Source of the DNA: Alicyclobacillus mali NBRC 102425
GTDB taxonomy: Bacteria > Bacillota > Bacilli > Alicyclobacillales > Alicyclobacillaceae
DNA length: 64,000 bases
Reading direction: 5' to 3'
Assembly: GCF_001570745.1 (NCBI RefSeq)
Contig: NZ_BCSG01000014.1
Span: 1-64,000, forward strand
A program made the translations under genes and the position numbers. The notes below the pieces were generated by a model. It was not told where the DNA came from. It made no database searches and worked only from the letters and a program-made list of their open reading frames with translations. This document shows, in pieces, positions 47,985 to 57,600 of this stretch. Within the stretch, counting starts at the first letter, position 1, and each line of letters opens with the position of its first letter.

Positions 47985-49280
47985 TTGCTGAATTTGGACA
48001 AGCGGCTTGTGCGCGAGCGAAATCTGTGGATTCTGGTCCTTGGGTCGCTGTTTTCCGTGGGCGGCGACAACGCGTACTTCACCATCTTGAGTTGGTACAC
48101 GTTGACCATCACTGGCTCTCAGCTCGCGCTTGGCACCACCATGACGCTCGCCTCGATTCCCCGCGTGGTGTTCATGTTGATTGGCGGCGCCATTGCAGAC
48201 AGGTTCAGCCGCAAGTGGATCATGGGCATCTCGCTCGCCGCCCGGGCGGCGGTCCTTGTGGCCTTCGCGGTTCGCATCGCGCTTTTCGGCCCGCGTGCGC
48301 CTCTTTGGGCCATCGACCTGATGGCGGTGCTGTTCGGCGTGATCGACTCGTTCTATTATCCCGCGACTTCGTCCATTGTGCAGACCGCCGTCGCAGAGGA
48401 GCACGTTGCACAGGCCTCCAGCATCGTCCAGACCGTGCAACAGGCGAGCACCGTGGTCGGGCCGATGCTGGCCGCTGTGCTCTTGGCGCAACGCGACTAC
48501 CGGCTCATGTTCTTGGTGGTGGCGCTCGTGTTCACGATCGCGGCGGTCACGATGTTCTGGATCCGCCTTCGCGCGCACGGCGGTCTCGAGGAACCTGCGC
48601 AGGGCGTGTCGTCCGTTCTCCGCGACGTCGCCGATGGACTCAGGTTCGTCGCGCGAATCCGACTGCTGCTCATCGTCATGTGCCTGAGCTTGGTCGTGAA
48701 TCTGTTCTGCATCGGCCCTCTGAGCATCGGGGTTCCGGTGATGATCCGGAGCAGAGGATGGACAGGCGCTGTCCTTGGCGAATACCAGTCTGCGCTCGGC
48801 GTCGGATCCATTGTCGGCGGCGTGATTGTGGCGCTTCTGCGCGGATTTCAGGGCAAGCTCATTTGGATTGGCATGTGCGGCGCGCTCATGGGCCTGGCCA
48901 TGGCGACGGTGGGTTATTGGCAGATACGCATCGAGGGCATGGCGGCGCTCGGCCTTGTGGGCATCCTGATGAGCATTGTCAACATTCCGTTCCTCGCCTT
49001 TTTGCAGAGCAGTATCCCCGAAGAAAAGCTCGGCCGCGTGATGTCGGTCCTCATGCTCGTCAGCGTCGGGTTCACGCCCATCAGTTACGCGCTGTCCTCG
49101 TGGATCCTGCAGCAGGGCGTGGCGCCAGACGTGCTCCTGCTCGCCTGCGGCGTGGGTGTGGCAGTTGCCTTTGCCGCCCTGTATTTGACGCGCGATTACA
49201 GGCACATCGAGTCCCATCCGCTTTTGGTAAAGCGCCGTCCATCCGGTATGACTGCATCGCGAAAAATGAAGCAACCGTGA
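47985..49280 (+). CDS. MFS exporter (EntS/MdfA-like, multidrug or siderophore type)
   Basis: About 431 residues. Twelve helices; GGAIADRFSRKWIMG motif after helix 2, SFYYPATSSIVQTAVAEEHVAQA in the loop, and FLQSSIPEEKLGRVMSVLML in the second half, the pattern of EntS/macrolide-efflux MFS members. Start is uncertain: TTG 47985 has AAGGTGG ten bases upstream; GTG 47955 with GAAGGGAGA is closer. It begins about 40 bp after the chemoreceptor stop, so co-transcription is likely. Stop lies in the left arm of a hairpin. Confidence 0.88.
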   Translation: MLNLDKRLVRERNLWILVLGSLFSVGGDNAYFTILSWYTLTITGSQLALGTTMTLASIPRVVFMLIGGAIADRFSRKWIMGISLAARAAVLVAFAVRIALFGPRAPLWAIDLMAVLFGVIDSFYYPATSSIVQTAVAEEHVAQASSIVQTVQQASTVVGPMLAAVLLAQRDYRLMFLVVALVFTIAAVTMFWIRLRAHGGLEEPAQGVSSVLRDVADGLRFVARIRLLLIVMCLSLVVNLFCIGPLSIGVPVMIRSRGWTGAVLGEYQSALGVGSIVGGVIVALLRGFQGKLIWIGMCGALMGLAMATVGYWQIRIEGMAALGLVGILMSIVNIPFLAFLQSSIPEEKLGRVMSVLMLVSVGFTPISYALSSWILQQGVAPDVLLLACGVGVAVAFAALYLTRDYRHIESHPLLVKRRPSGMTASRKMKQP

Positions 49281-49300
49281 AGCCTTCGCCTCACGGTTGC
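49271..49300. terminator. Shared hairpin spanning both convergent stop codons
   Basis: 10-bp perfect stem GCAACCGTGA / TCACGGTTGC. The TGA of the MFS exporter is the last three bases of the left arm and the minus-strand TGA of the 88-residue protein is the start of the right arm. A T-rich stretch (TTCATTTTTCG) follows on the minus strand only. Confidence 0.7.
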
Positions 49301-49557
49301 TGCGCTTCTGCATCTTCAAGCGCCGCGCGGACGCGGTTCAGGTGGTCGTGAAGACCGGCCACGGCCTGGGGATTCGACGATCCGCCCGCTCCTTCGACGG
49401 CCCGCTCCGCTTGCATGAACGCTTCTTTGGCGGACATGAGGTTTGTTCGGTTGGTGTGCGAAAGCGCCTGCTTCGCCGCGCGCTCCGCCTGCGCGATGGC
49501 GTTCTGGGCTTCCGTGATGGGTGTCTGCTCTTTCGTGGACTGAATATCCTTCTTCAC
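49291..49557 (-). CDS. Small helical protein, 88 residues
   Basis: Starts at a GTG with GGGGGGAG seven bases upstream. Composition Ala/Glu/Gln/Lys-rich; two or three amphipathic helices (TEAQNAIAQAERAAKQALS, LMSAKEAFMQAERAVEG, AGLHDHLNRVRAALEDAE), no membrane part. No family recognised; possibly a spore or stress-related small protein. Divergent from the ABC importer, sharing a ~200-bp intergenic region. Confidence 0.65.
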   Translation of the reverse strand: MKKDIQSTKEQTPITEAQNAIAQAERAAKQALSHTNRTNLMSAKEAFMQAERAVEGAGGSSNPQAVAGLHDHLNRVRAALEDAEAQQP

Positions 49558-49670
49558 CGCCTGCTCCCCCCTCGCTCGCTTAGCATGCCCAGAACAAGGG
49601 CGCATGCGTCACCCCCGAGGTCCAACTCGATAGCCCAGCGGACCATAAACAAAAGATACAGACTTCTTAC

Positions 49671-49678
49671 AAGCGCTT
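49671..49678. promoter_or_regulatory. AAGCGCTT palindrome upstream of the ABC importer
   Basis: 8-bp perfect palindrome with central CG (AAGCGCTT) about 90 bases upstream of the sugar-binding-protein gene, the core of a LacI-family/cre-type operator. The flanks fit the cre consensus only partly. Confidence 0.35.
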
Positions 49679-49761
49679 CACAAAAACACAAGCCTCCCTT
49701 CAAACCCGCATCTCAAGATGGTCTTGACCCAATATTCGGGCATTCAAGGGGGAGAATTTGC

Positions 49762-51096
49762 GTGAGACGAAGCTGGGTTTTCGGCACCGCATTCGCCGCG
49801 ATTTTGGCAGGCGCGGGAACCGGTATCGCGCTGGAGCGCGCGCACGCGCAGACCGCGGTTCGCGTGGCACCTGCGGAAACGGCCAGCACAGACGGCGTGG
49901 TTCAGATCACATTTTGGAACGGGCATCCTTCGGGTGCACTGAAGAAGGAGATGCACGCCCTCGTCGACGAGTTTAACGCCACCCATCCCCACATCCACGT
50001 CACCGTAGTCGACAAGTACGCTCAGATTCAGCCCGTCACCGCGGCGATGACCGCTGGCGACGCACCGAACGTGATCATGCCGCACCTCGACGCCGCTCAG
50101 CAGTTCATGTCGGACGGGTACCTCGTGAACCTGACGCCGTACATCGACGGGCCGAGCGGTTTCACGAAGGCTCAACTCGCCTCGTTCTTCTATCCCTCTG
50201 TCTGGAACGGCCGCGCCATCGAGCCGGGCAAACAATACATTCTCCCGTTCGAGGAAAACGGGCATATGGTGATCTTCTATAACGCGGAGTTGTTCAAGAA
50301 GGCCGGCATCTCGTCGCCTCCTAAGACGTGGCAGCAGGTCGGGGCGGATGCGCGGAAGATCACAGCGCTCGGCGGAAGCATCCACGGCATTGCATGGACC
50401 CCCTCCATGGAGCAATTCCTGACGATGGTCGCAGACAACGGCGGGAAGATTTGGGCGTCCAGCAGCGAGACGCGGTTCGCCCTGAACAACCCGCAGGCCG
50501 TCGCCACCCTTTCCTTTTTGCACAATCTCGTCTCGCAAGGAGACATGATCCTCACGCAAAACTACGACTACCAATTGGATTTCGGGACGGGCAACATTGG
50601 ACTTCTCATCGAATCGTCCGCAGGGTGGACCTATGACGTGCAGTCGGTGGGCGGCAAGTTCACAGTCAAAGCGTCCCCGGCGCCCGCTGGCACCTCGGGC
50701 CGCGCGTACAACTACGTCGATGGCGACAGCCTCGCCATTCTGAACACGGGAACCAAAGCCCAGCAGGATGCGGCGTGGACGTTCGTTCGCTGGCTCGTGA
50801 GCCCGGCGGCAAACGCGCAGTGGGATCAGGCGGCGAATTACCTTCCCATTGGGCCAGCCGCGGCAGACCAGCTAAAGCCGTACTATGCGTCGCACCCCGA
50901 CCAGGAGGCCGCTGTCACGAACCCGTCGACCTGGCTGACGGACCCGGCTGCGAACGCCACGCAATACTACGCCGCGCTGACGGCCATGCAGACTGAACTC
51001 CTGAAGGCGCTCAACGGGCAGGAGTCACCGCAACAGGCCATTGCGAACATGAACAACGTCGGCAATCAATACCTCAGCGGCGAGCGCAGGAGCTGA
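49762..51096 (+). CDS. ABC transporter extracellular sugar-binding protein
   Basis: 444 residues from a GTG with AAGGGGGAG upstream. Signal peptide at 1-31 ending AHAQ|TA, without the lipobox Cys usual in Gram-positives, so release or a different anchor is expected. Family 1 solute-binding motifs: QITFWNGHPSGALKKEMHALVDEFNATHPHI, VIMPHLDAAQQFMSDGYLVNLTPY, NAELFKKAGISSPPKTWQQVGADARKI. Resembles binding proteins for maltose, glycerol phosphate or oligosaccharides. One base overlaps the start of the first permease. Confidence 0.93.
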   Translation: MRRSWVFGTAFAAILAGAGTGIALERAHAQTAVRVAPAETASTDGVVQITFWNGHPSGALKKEMHALVDEFNATHPHIHVTVVDKYAQIQPVTAAMTAGDAPNVIMPHLDAAQQFMSDGYLVNLTPYIDGPSGFTKAQLASFFYPSVWNGRAIEPGKQYILPFEENGHMVIFYNAELFKKAGISSPPKTWQQVGADARKITALGGSIHGIAWTPSMEQFLTMVADNGGKIWASSSETRFALNNPQAVATLSFLHNLVSQGDMILTQNYDYQLDFGTGNIGLLIESSAGWTYDVQSVGGKFTVKASPAPAGTSGRAYNYVDGDSLAILNTGTKAQQDAAWTFVRWLVSPAANAQWDQAANYLPIGPAAADQLKPYYASHPDQEAAVTNPSTWLTDPAANATQYYAALTAMQTELLKALNGQESPQQAIANMNNVGNQYLSGERRS

Positions 51097-52043
51097 TGCC
51101 CATGTCCGTGACCGACGCGTTCCTTCGCTGGACGGCGCAGACCGTCGCCGAACCTTCCCCAGGCCCATCCCGCCTGCGGGAAGGTCTCCTCGCGGCGTGC
51201 CTGCTCGCACCCGTCTTTTTGTTTCTCGTGGCGTTCGTCTATGCGCCGGCAGTGCTCGCCTTTGCGCTGGCGTTTCTCAACTTTCACCCCGGCGGCACGA
51301 CGGCTTACGCAGGCCTGAGCAACTTCCATGCGGCCTTGTCCGATCCGCTCTTCTGGCGATCCATGGCCAACACAGGCTTGTACGCCCTCATGATGGTGCC
51401 CTCCACCCTGGTGCTGTCCGTCGCACTGGCGGCGCTTCTGCAGTCCAACCGGCGGCTCTTCCGCTTCACGCAGTCGTTGGTGGTGCTCCCGTACGTCACG
51501 CCGGCCGTCGGCACGGCCATCGGCTGGCTTTGGATGTACAATCCAAACTTCGGCATCTTGAACGCTCTCTTGCGAGACGTCGGCTTGAGGCCCATCGGGT
51601 GGTTGAATTCGCCCCACTGGGCAATGCCGGCCGTCGTGCTGTATTCGCTTTGGCACGGTATCGGGTTCGACGTGCTGATCCTGCTCTCGGCCATGTCTCA
51701 GTTGCCGGAAGGCGTGTTGGAATCGGCGCGGGTGGACGGCGCGGGTCCTTGGACCCGGTTGTTTCGCATCACGCTGCCGCTCATCTCGCCGACGCTCTTT
51801 TTCATCGCCGTCATGACCACCATCGGCTCTCTGCAGGCCTTTGCCCAGGTCTACGCACTGAGTCTTTCGAGCGGCGGACCGGAGAACGCCACGCTGACGG
51901 CGCTTTTGTACATCTACCAACAGGCGTTCACGAACGGACAGTTCTCTTACGCTGCCGCCATGGCCGCGATGCTCGTGGTCTGCATCTTTGCAGTCACCGC
52001 CCTGACGCGCTGGATCGGTCACCGATTGACGTTTTACCAGTAA
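51096..52043 (+). CDS. ABC sugar transporter permease 1 (MalF/UgpA type)
   Basis: 315 residues, six membrane helices. The EAA loop reads LESARVDGAGPWTRLFRITLPLISPT (EAA-like, with the Gly in the usual spot), the ATPase-contact site. N-terminal helix LAACLLAPVFLFLVAFVYAP. ATG overlaps the binding-protein stop by one base (TGATG), so the genes are coupled; the second ATG at 51102 is also possible. Confidence 0.94.
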   Translation: MPMSVTDAFLRWTAQTVAEPSPGPSRLREGLLAACLLAPVFLFLVAFVYAPAVLAFALAFLNFHPGGTTAYAGLSNFHAALSDPLFWRSMANTGLYALMMVPSTLVLSVALAALLQSNRRLFRFTQSLVVLPYVTPAVGTAIGWLWMYNPNFGILNALLRDVGLRPIGWLNSPHWAMPAVVLYSLWHGIGFDVLILLSAMSQLPEGVLESARVDGAGPWTRLFRITLPLISPTLFFIAVMTTIGSLQAFAQVYALSLSSGGPENATLTALLYIYQQAFTNGQFSYAAAMAAMLVVCIFAVTALTRWIGHRLTFYQ

Positions 52044-52061
52044 TTCGTGAGGAGGATGGAC

Positions 52062-52880
52062 ATGCGTACCATCGGACACGTGTTGCGCGCCGCCTTGGCC
52101 TTGGCCCTCGGACTGGCGTTCCTCTTGCCGATTTACATTTCGTTCGTCACGTCGTTGGATCGGCCGCAGGACGTGTTTGTCTATCCGCCTCACCTCGTGC
52201 CGGACTGGAACTTCTCGGTATGGGTGCAGACGTGGCGGGGGAACACGTGGATGCTCGCCATCCTCAACACCGTCGTCATCGCCCTCGCGACCATCGCCAT
52301 CGCCCTGACGACAACCGTGCTCTGCGCGTACGCGCTCGTCTACATCCCGTTTCGGGGGAAAGCCGTGGTGTGGACCGCGCTCCTGGCTGTGCTCATGATC
52401 CCGGAACAGGCCCTGCTCATCCCGAACTTCGTGACGATGGCGAAGCTGCACCTGGTGGACACGCGCATCGCGCAGATCATCCCGTATGGCGCGAGCATCT
52501 TCGGTGTATTCCTCTTGCGCCAGCACCTCCTGACGCTGCCGCGGGAGTACCACGACGCCGCAAAGATCGACGGCTGCGGCCATCTGGCGTTCCTGTGGCG
52601 CATCGTCCTGCCGCTGTCGAGGCCTATCCTGTTCACCGTCGCGCTCTACATCTTCATCGGCTGCTGGAACTCCCTAATTTGGCCGCTCATGGTCACCTCG
52701 AGCCCTCGGGTTCAGCCCATCGAGGTGCTGTTGTCCACCTTTTTGACGCAGGATTCGTCCAACTGGCAAGGTCTGTCCGCCGCCGCGATGTTCGCGACGC
52801 TGCCGATGATCGCCCTCTTCGTGCTGTTCCGCAAACCCATCCTGCGCGGTCTCTCCAAATCGAGCGGCATCAACGGTTGA
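52062..52880 (+). CDS. ABC sugar transporter permease 2 (MalG/UgpE type)
   Basis: 272 residues with six helices and the EAA loop YHDAAKIDGCGHLAFLWRIVLPLSRPILFTVAL. Start ATG 52062 (MRTIGHV) behind GAGGAGG; upstream ATGs overlap that RBS. No ATP-binding subunit follows, so the complex must use a shared MsmX/MsmK-type ATPase encoded elsewhere, a usual arrangement in Firmicutes. Confidence 0.94.
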   Translation: MRTIGHVLRAALALALGLAFLLPIYISFVTSLDRPQDVFVYPPHLVPDWNFSVWVQTWRGNTWMLAILNTVVIALATIAIALTTTVLCAYALVYIPFRGKAVVWTALLAVLMIPEQALLIPNFVTMAKLHLVDTRIAQIIPYGASIFGVFLLRQHLLTLPREYHDAAKIDGCGHLAFLWRIVLPLSRPILFTVALYIFIGCWNSLIWPLMVTSSPRVQPIEVLLSTFLTQDSSNWQGLSAAAMFATLPMIALFVLFRKPILRGLSKSSGING

Positions 52881-52884
52881 ATGG

Positions 52885-52909
52885 GCGGGGGCCGAGGCGG
52901 CGCCCCCGC
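52885..52909. terminator. Bidirectional hairpin between importer and guanidine operon
   Basis: 8-bp stem GCGGGGGC / GCCCCCGC between the convergent ends of the permease 2 gene and the allophanate hydrolase gene, 36 bp apart. T-tract is weak. Confidence 0.6.
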
Positions 52910-52915
52910 GACCGT

Positions 52916-54625
52916 TTATGAGATGACCACCCTGCCGCGCTCGCACCACGCCCGGAAACCTCCGTAGACCGTGATGTCCTCGCGCTTCGGCGCACCCTCC
53001 TCGCAGACGAAGCCCGTCACCTCCCGCCCGTCGGAAAGCAGGATCTTTCCAAGCGCCAGGGGATGCCTGACTTTTTGCATGAACGCTGGCCACGCGCGCC
53101 GCGGCAGCTTCCAGAGTTCCAGCTCCACCTCCGCGCCGCCGTCCGCGCGCACGAGTCCGGGCTTCACCGGATCCGTGTCCAGCAGGTAGAGGCGATACAA
53201 AGGCGCGGTGCGGGAAACACCAGCGAATTCTCCGCCGAGATCGACCAACTCGCCGTTCAGCGGCATGCCTCGCATGTGCAGGCCGCAGACCGCGATGAGT
53301 TCCATCTCGTCCTCACGTGTCGCCACATCCTGGTCGGGATCAAGCCACCAGCGCGCCGCGCTCAGAAGCTCGGCCTCCCGTTGTCCAGGGACGTACAACG
53401 TGACGCCAAACGGCATTTGTTCATCCGCCTCGCCGCACGGGATCGACAAGCCGGCCAAGTGGAGCAGGTTCGCGTGCTGCGTGTACGCGCCAAGCGCCCG
53501 ATTGGTGGCAAAGGGATCCGCGCGCGCCTCGTCCCGCGTCCAGGTGCCGCCGACGGTCGGCATGAGGAGCACAGCGCCGCGCAGTTTCTCCTCCACGGAG
53601 CGGCGCAGGTCCAAAAGGCGGTGCTGTGCGCGGAAGAGATCGCTCGCCAGGCGATCCCGGCCGGACTCGAGGATGGCTCGGGTCACGGGCAGCACGTCGT
53701 CGGGATGAGCCTCGACGAAGGCCCCGAGGCTCGCCCACCGCTCCGCGATCCAGGGGCCCTCGTACAGCATCGCGCTCGCCTCGTCCAGTTCAGGCAGATC
53801 CATCTCCACCACGGCGACGCCGGCGTCCTCAAGCTTGGACAGCGCCCTGGCCCACGCGTTGCGATACGCGTCCGCCTTGGCGCCGAACCAGGCGACGAGC
53901 GATTTCGGAACCACCGCGCGATCCGGCGCGCCCTGCGCGGCAGGCGCGGGCGCGATGACCGCCTGCACCCACGCCGCGTCCGCGACGGATCGCGTGAACA
54001 CGCTCACGCAGTCGATCGTGCGACACGCCGGCACCACCCCGTCATTCGGCCAGCCGCCGACGCGGGGCTTGTAGCCGATGACGCCGTTCAAGGCCGCCGG
54101 CACGCGCCCGGAACCCGCCGTGTCGGTCCCGAGCGCAAACGGCACCATGCCGAGCGCCACGGCGACGGCCGATCCACTCGACGATCCGCCGCTCACCCAC
54201 TCCGGATGGCGCGCATTCGCCACCTCGCCATACGGGCTGCGCGTGCCGATGAGCCCCGTCGCGAACTGGTCCAGGTTCGTCTTCCCGACCGGAATGGCCC
54301 CCGCGCGGATCAGCCGCTCCACCACCGCCGCGTGCGCCGGCGCCTCGTACGCAAACGCTGGGCAGGCGGCCGTGGTCGGCATGCCGGCGACGTCGATGTT
54401 GTCCTTGACCGCAAACGGAATGCCCCAGAGCGGCTTTTGATCCATCTCGTCTGCGCAGAGCGCCTGGAGATACGGCTCGATCCTCTCCCACGAGGGCGGC
54501 GTGATCCACACGTTCCACGCGGCGTGCGACTCCGCCGCACGAATGAGTTCGTCGATCACGTCCGCCGGCGTCCGCCGCCCGGTCCGGTATGCGCGCCGAA
54601 GCGCCTCCACGGTCGTCATGCTCAA
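52916..54625 (-). CDS. atzF: Allophanate hydrolase (AtzF/DUR1,2 hydrolase type)
   Basis: 569 residues. Amidase-signature domain with the Ser-cisSer-Lys triad: Lys in PFAVKDNIDVAGMPTTAACP, serine-rich GGSSSGSAVAVALGMVPFALGTDTAGSGR. The C-terminal ~120 residues (AVCGLHMRGMPLNGELVDLGGEFAGVSRTA, LYLLDTDPVKPGLVR) form the allophanate-hydrolase C domain. Hydrolyses allophanate to ammonia and CO2. Start is TTG 54625 (TTGA overlap with the carboxylase stop, GGAGG seven bases upstream) or ATG 54619. Last gene of the guanidine operon. Confidence 0.94.
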   Translation of the reverse strand: MSMTTVEALRRAYRTGRRTPADVIDELIRAAESHAAWNVWITPPSWERIEPYLQALCADEMDQKPLWGIPFAVKDNIDVAGMPTTAACPAFAYEAPAHAAVVERLIRAGAIPVGKTNLDQFATGLIGTRSPYGEVANARHPEWVSGGSSSGSAVAVALGMVPFALGTDTAGSGRVPAALNGVIGYKPRVGGWPNDGVVPACRTIDCVSVFTRSVADAAWVQAVIAPAPAAQGAPDRAVVPKSLVAWFGAKADAYRNAWARALSKLEDAGVAVVEMDLPELDEASAMLYEGPWIAERWASLGAFVEAHPDDVLPVTRAILESGRDRLASDLFRAQHRLLDLRRSVEEKLRGAVLLMPTVGGTWTRDEARADPFATNRALGAYTQHANLLHLAGLSIPCGEADEQMPFGVTLYVPGQREAELLSAARWWLDPDQDVATREDEMELIAVCGLHMRGMPLNGELVDLGGEFAGVSRTAPLYRLYLLDTDPVKPGLVRADGGAEVELELWKLPRRAWPAFMQKVRHPLALGKILLSDGREVTGFVCEEGAPKREDITVYGGFRAWCERGRVVIS

Positions 54626-57600
54626 GCCGACACCTCCTCAATGCCCACAATCGGCCCGCCGGGCCGGAGCTCCTGACCCGGGCGCACGTGCACCGTGCGG
54701 ACGACGCCCGCGCAAGTGGCCTCCACCGGAAACTCCATCTTCATGCTCTCGATCACGGCGATGGTATCGCCCGGCCGAATGGTTTGCCCGGGCTGGACGT
54801 GCACCTTCCACACACTTCCCGGCATCTGCGCCCGGAGCACCGTGAGGCCGTCCTCCTCAGGCTCCTCTTCCTCGACCACGCCCTCGCTCGTGTACGCGGC
54901 AAGCCCCATGGCCTTCCACCGCTCCAACTCCTCGTGAAACGCCTGCTTTTGCCGCGCCTTGAAACCCGCCGCGTCGTCTCGAATCTGGTCGAGGAACGCA
55001 AGATATGCGCCGAGATCGAACTCCGTCTCTCGAATCTCGATGTCGTAGCGGCCGCGCACGAACTTCTTGCGCATCTCCTCGAGCTCCTCCGGCGTGACCG
55101 GGTAGAACTCGACCTGATCGAAGAAATGCAACAGCCACGGCTTCCCGTCCCGGAACGATCTGGTCTGCCGGAACGTGTTCCAAATCTGCAGCGTGCGGCC
55201 AAACAGCTGATACCCGCCCGGGCTCTCCATGCCGTAGATGCACATGTACGATCCGCCGATGCCGACCGCGTTCTCGGGCGTCCACGTGCGCGCCGGGTTG
55301 TACTTCGTCGTGACCAGGCGGTGCCTGGGATCGACCGGCGTGGCGGCAGGCGCGCCCAGGTACACGTCGCCGAGCCCCAGCACCAGGTATTTGGCCTCAA
55401 AGACGATCCGCTGCACATCTTCGATCCGCTCGAGCCCGTTCACCCGCCGCATGAATTCGATATTGCTCGGGCACCAAGGCGCGTCGGGGCGGACGTTCTT
55501 CTGGTACCGCTCAATCGCGAGCTGCACGGACGGATCGTCGAAGGAAAGGGGCATGCGCACAATGCGCGACGGCACCCTGGCGGTCGACAGATCCGGCACG
55601 CGGGCGTCGAGGCGGAGGACGCGGCGCGCCACCTCTTCGCTCGTCATGCGGGAGCGGTCGAAGTGGATCTGCAGAGATCGGATGCCTGGCGTCAGGTCGA
55701 TCCACGGGATGTCGCCGGCGCTGCGAATGGCCTCCATGAGCAGGTGCACCTGGAACCGATAACGCAAGTCGAGTTCCATGTCGCCGAATTCGACGAGGAC
55801 GTACTCGTCCCCTGCGGCGCGGACGCAGACGGGAAATGCGTGCCCCTCGGATTCGCGCGCGAGGTACGCGGCTTCGGCCGCCTCCGCGAAGGACGAAAAC
55901 GGCATCTCAGGAAGTGGAAGTTGATACGCCTTCCCGAATTGGGCGGGTTGTTGGAGGCATCGCGCCTGCATGGCGTCGAGTTCGCGCGCCTGCGCCAGGC
56001 TCACGAGGCGGAACCGCACCGTGTCGCCAGGGCGAAGCTGTCCGATTTTCCACATCTCCGCCGCGGGCGCGGTGACGGGACAGACAAAGCCCCCGAGGCT
56101 CGGGCCGTCCTGGCCCAAAAGGACGGCGAGATCGCCCGTGAGGTTGAGCGACCCGATGGCGTACGGGTTGTCGTGCAGGTTGGACGGGTGAAGGCCGGCG
56201 TCGCCGCCGTCCTCGCGCGCCCACACGGGCGCCGGTCCGCTCAGCCGAATGCCCGTGCGCGAGCTGTTGAAGTGGACGGTCCAGTCGGTGGACGTGAGCA
56301 TCTCCAGATACGACGGAGGCAAAAACTCGGGCGTGCAGTGCGGCCCGGGCACCACGCCCAGCTCCCAGATGCGCCCGAAGGACGGAGGCTCCACGCCTTC
56401 GTCCGCCACCTCGCCCGCCGCGGGCGAGATGCCCACCACGTCTCCGGCGATGAGCGCTCGACCTCCATGCCCGCCAAACCCGCCGAGCGCAAACGTCGAA
56501 GCGCTGCCGAGCACAGGGGCCACGTCGAACCCGCCTTGCACACACAGATACGCGCGCAGCCCTTCGGTGGACTCCCCGAAGCGCAGGACCTGTCCCCGGC
56601 GAACAAACACTGGGCGATAGCGCGGCACCGGTTGGCCCTCGAGCTCTGCGCGCATGTCCGCGCCGGTCAGGCAGATCCAGACGTCGTCTCGAAACGCGTA
56701 CGATCCGCCCCGGAGCGTCAACTCGAGCGCAGGCGCGCCTTCCGGGTTGCCGAGCAGGCGGTTGCCGATGCGCATGGACAGCGCGTCCATTGGCCCCGAC
56801 GGAGGCACGCCGACGTCCCACAGGCCGAGCCGCCCTGGAAGGTCTTGAATCGTCGTCTGCAGGCCGCCGTCCAGTACCTCCAGCGCGCGCTCCGGCGCCT
56901 CAAATCCCTCCAGCCACTTGGTATACACGCCGCCCGACGCGAACGCGTCCGAGTCCGCGATGGCGCGCAGGTAGCGGAGGTTGTTCTGCAGACCGTACAC
57001 CCGCGCCTCGGCGAGCGCGTCGCGCAGCGCCTGCACCGCCGCATCGCGCGAAGCTCCGCGCACGATGATCTTCGCGAGCAGCGGATCGTAATAGGGGCTC
57101 ACCGTCACGCCCTTGTCGATCCACGTCTCCACGCGCACGCCACCGGGCCACACCACGCCGTCCACCCTGCCGGCGCATGGGCGAAACTCGCGGCCCGGAT
57201 CCTCCGCGTACACGCGCACCTGGATGCTGTGGCCCGAGGGCGCAGGCAGTCGCGCCCCCAGGTCTGTGAGCTCCCCCGCCGCCTCCCGGATCATCCACTC
57301 GACGAGATCGATCCCGTACACCTCTTCCGTGACGCCGTGTTCGACCTGCAGGCGGGTGTTGACCTCGAGAAAGTAGAATGACGCGGACGACGGATCGTAC
57401 AAAAACTCGACGGTTCCGGCGCTCCGATAGCCCACGGCGCGCGCCACGGACAGCGCCGCCTCGTGCAGGCGCCGGCGCGTCTCATTGGAGAGCACGTGCG
57501 CCGGGCACTCCTCCACCACCTTTTGGTTGCGCCGCTGCAGCGTGCAGTCGCGTTCGCCGATGGCCACGAGCTCGCCCTGGCGATTGCCGAAGATCTGGAC

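Noticed and set aside
54589-57381. Long plus-strand open frame (over 900 codons) opposite the guanidine carboxylase
   Set aside because: Antisense shadow from high GC; Arg/His/Pro-rich translation without motifs, and the carboxylase reading frame is certain. Similar shadows oppose mannan, RF3, GH36 and glucan synthase genes.
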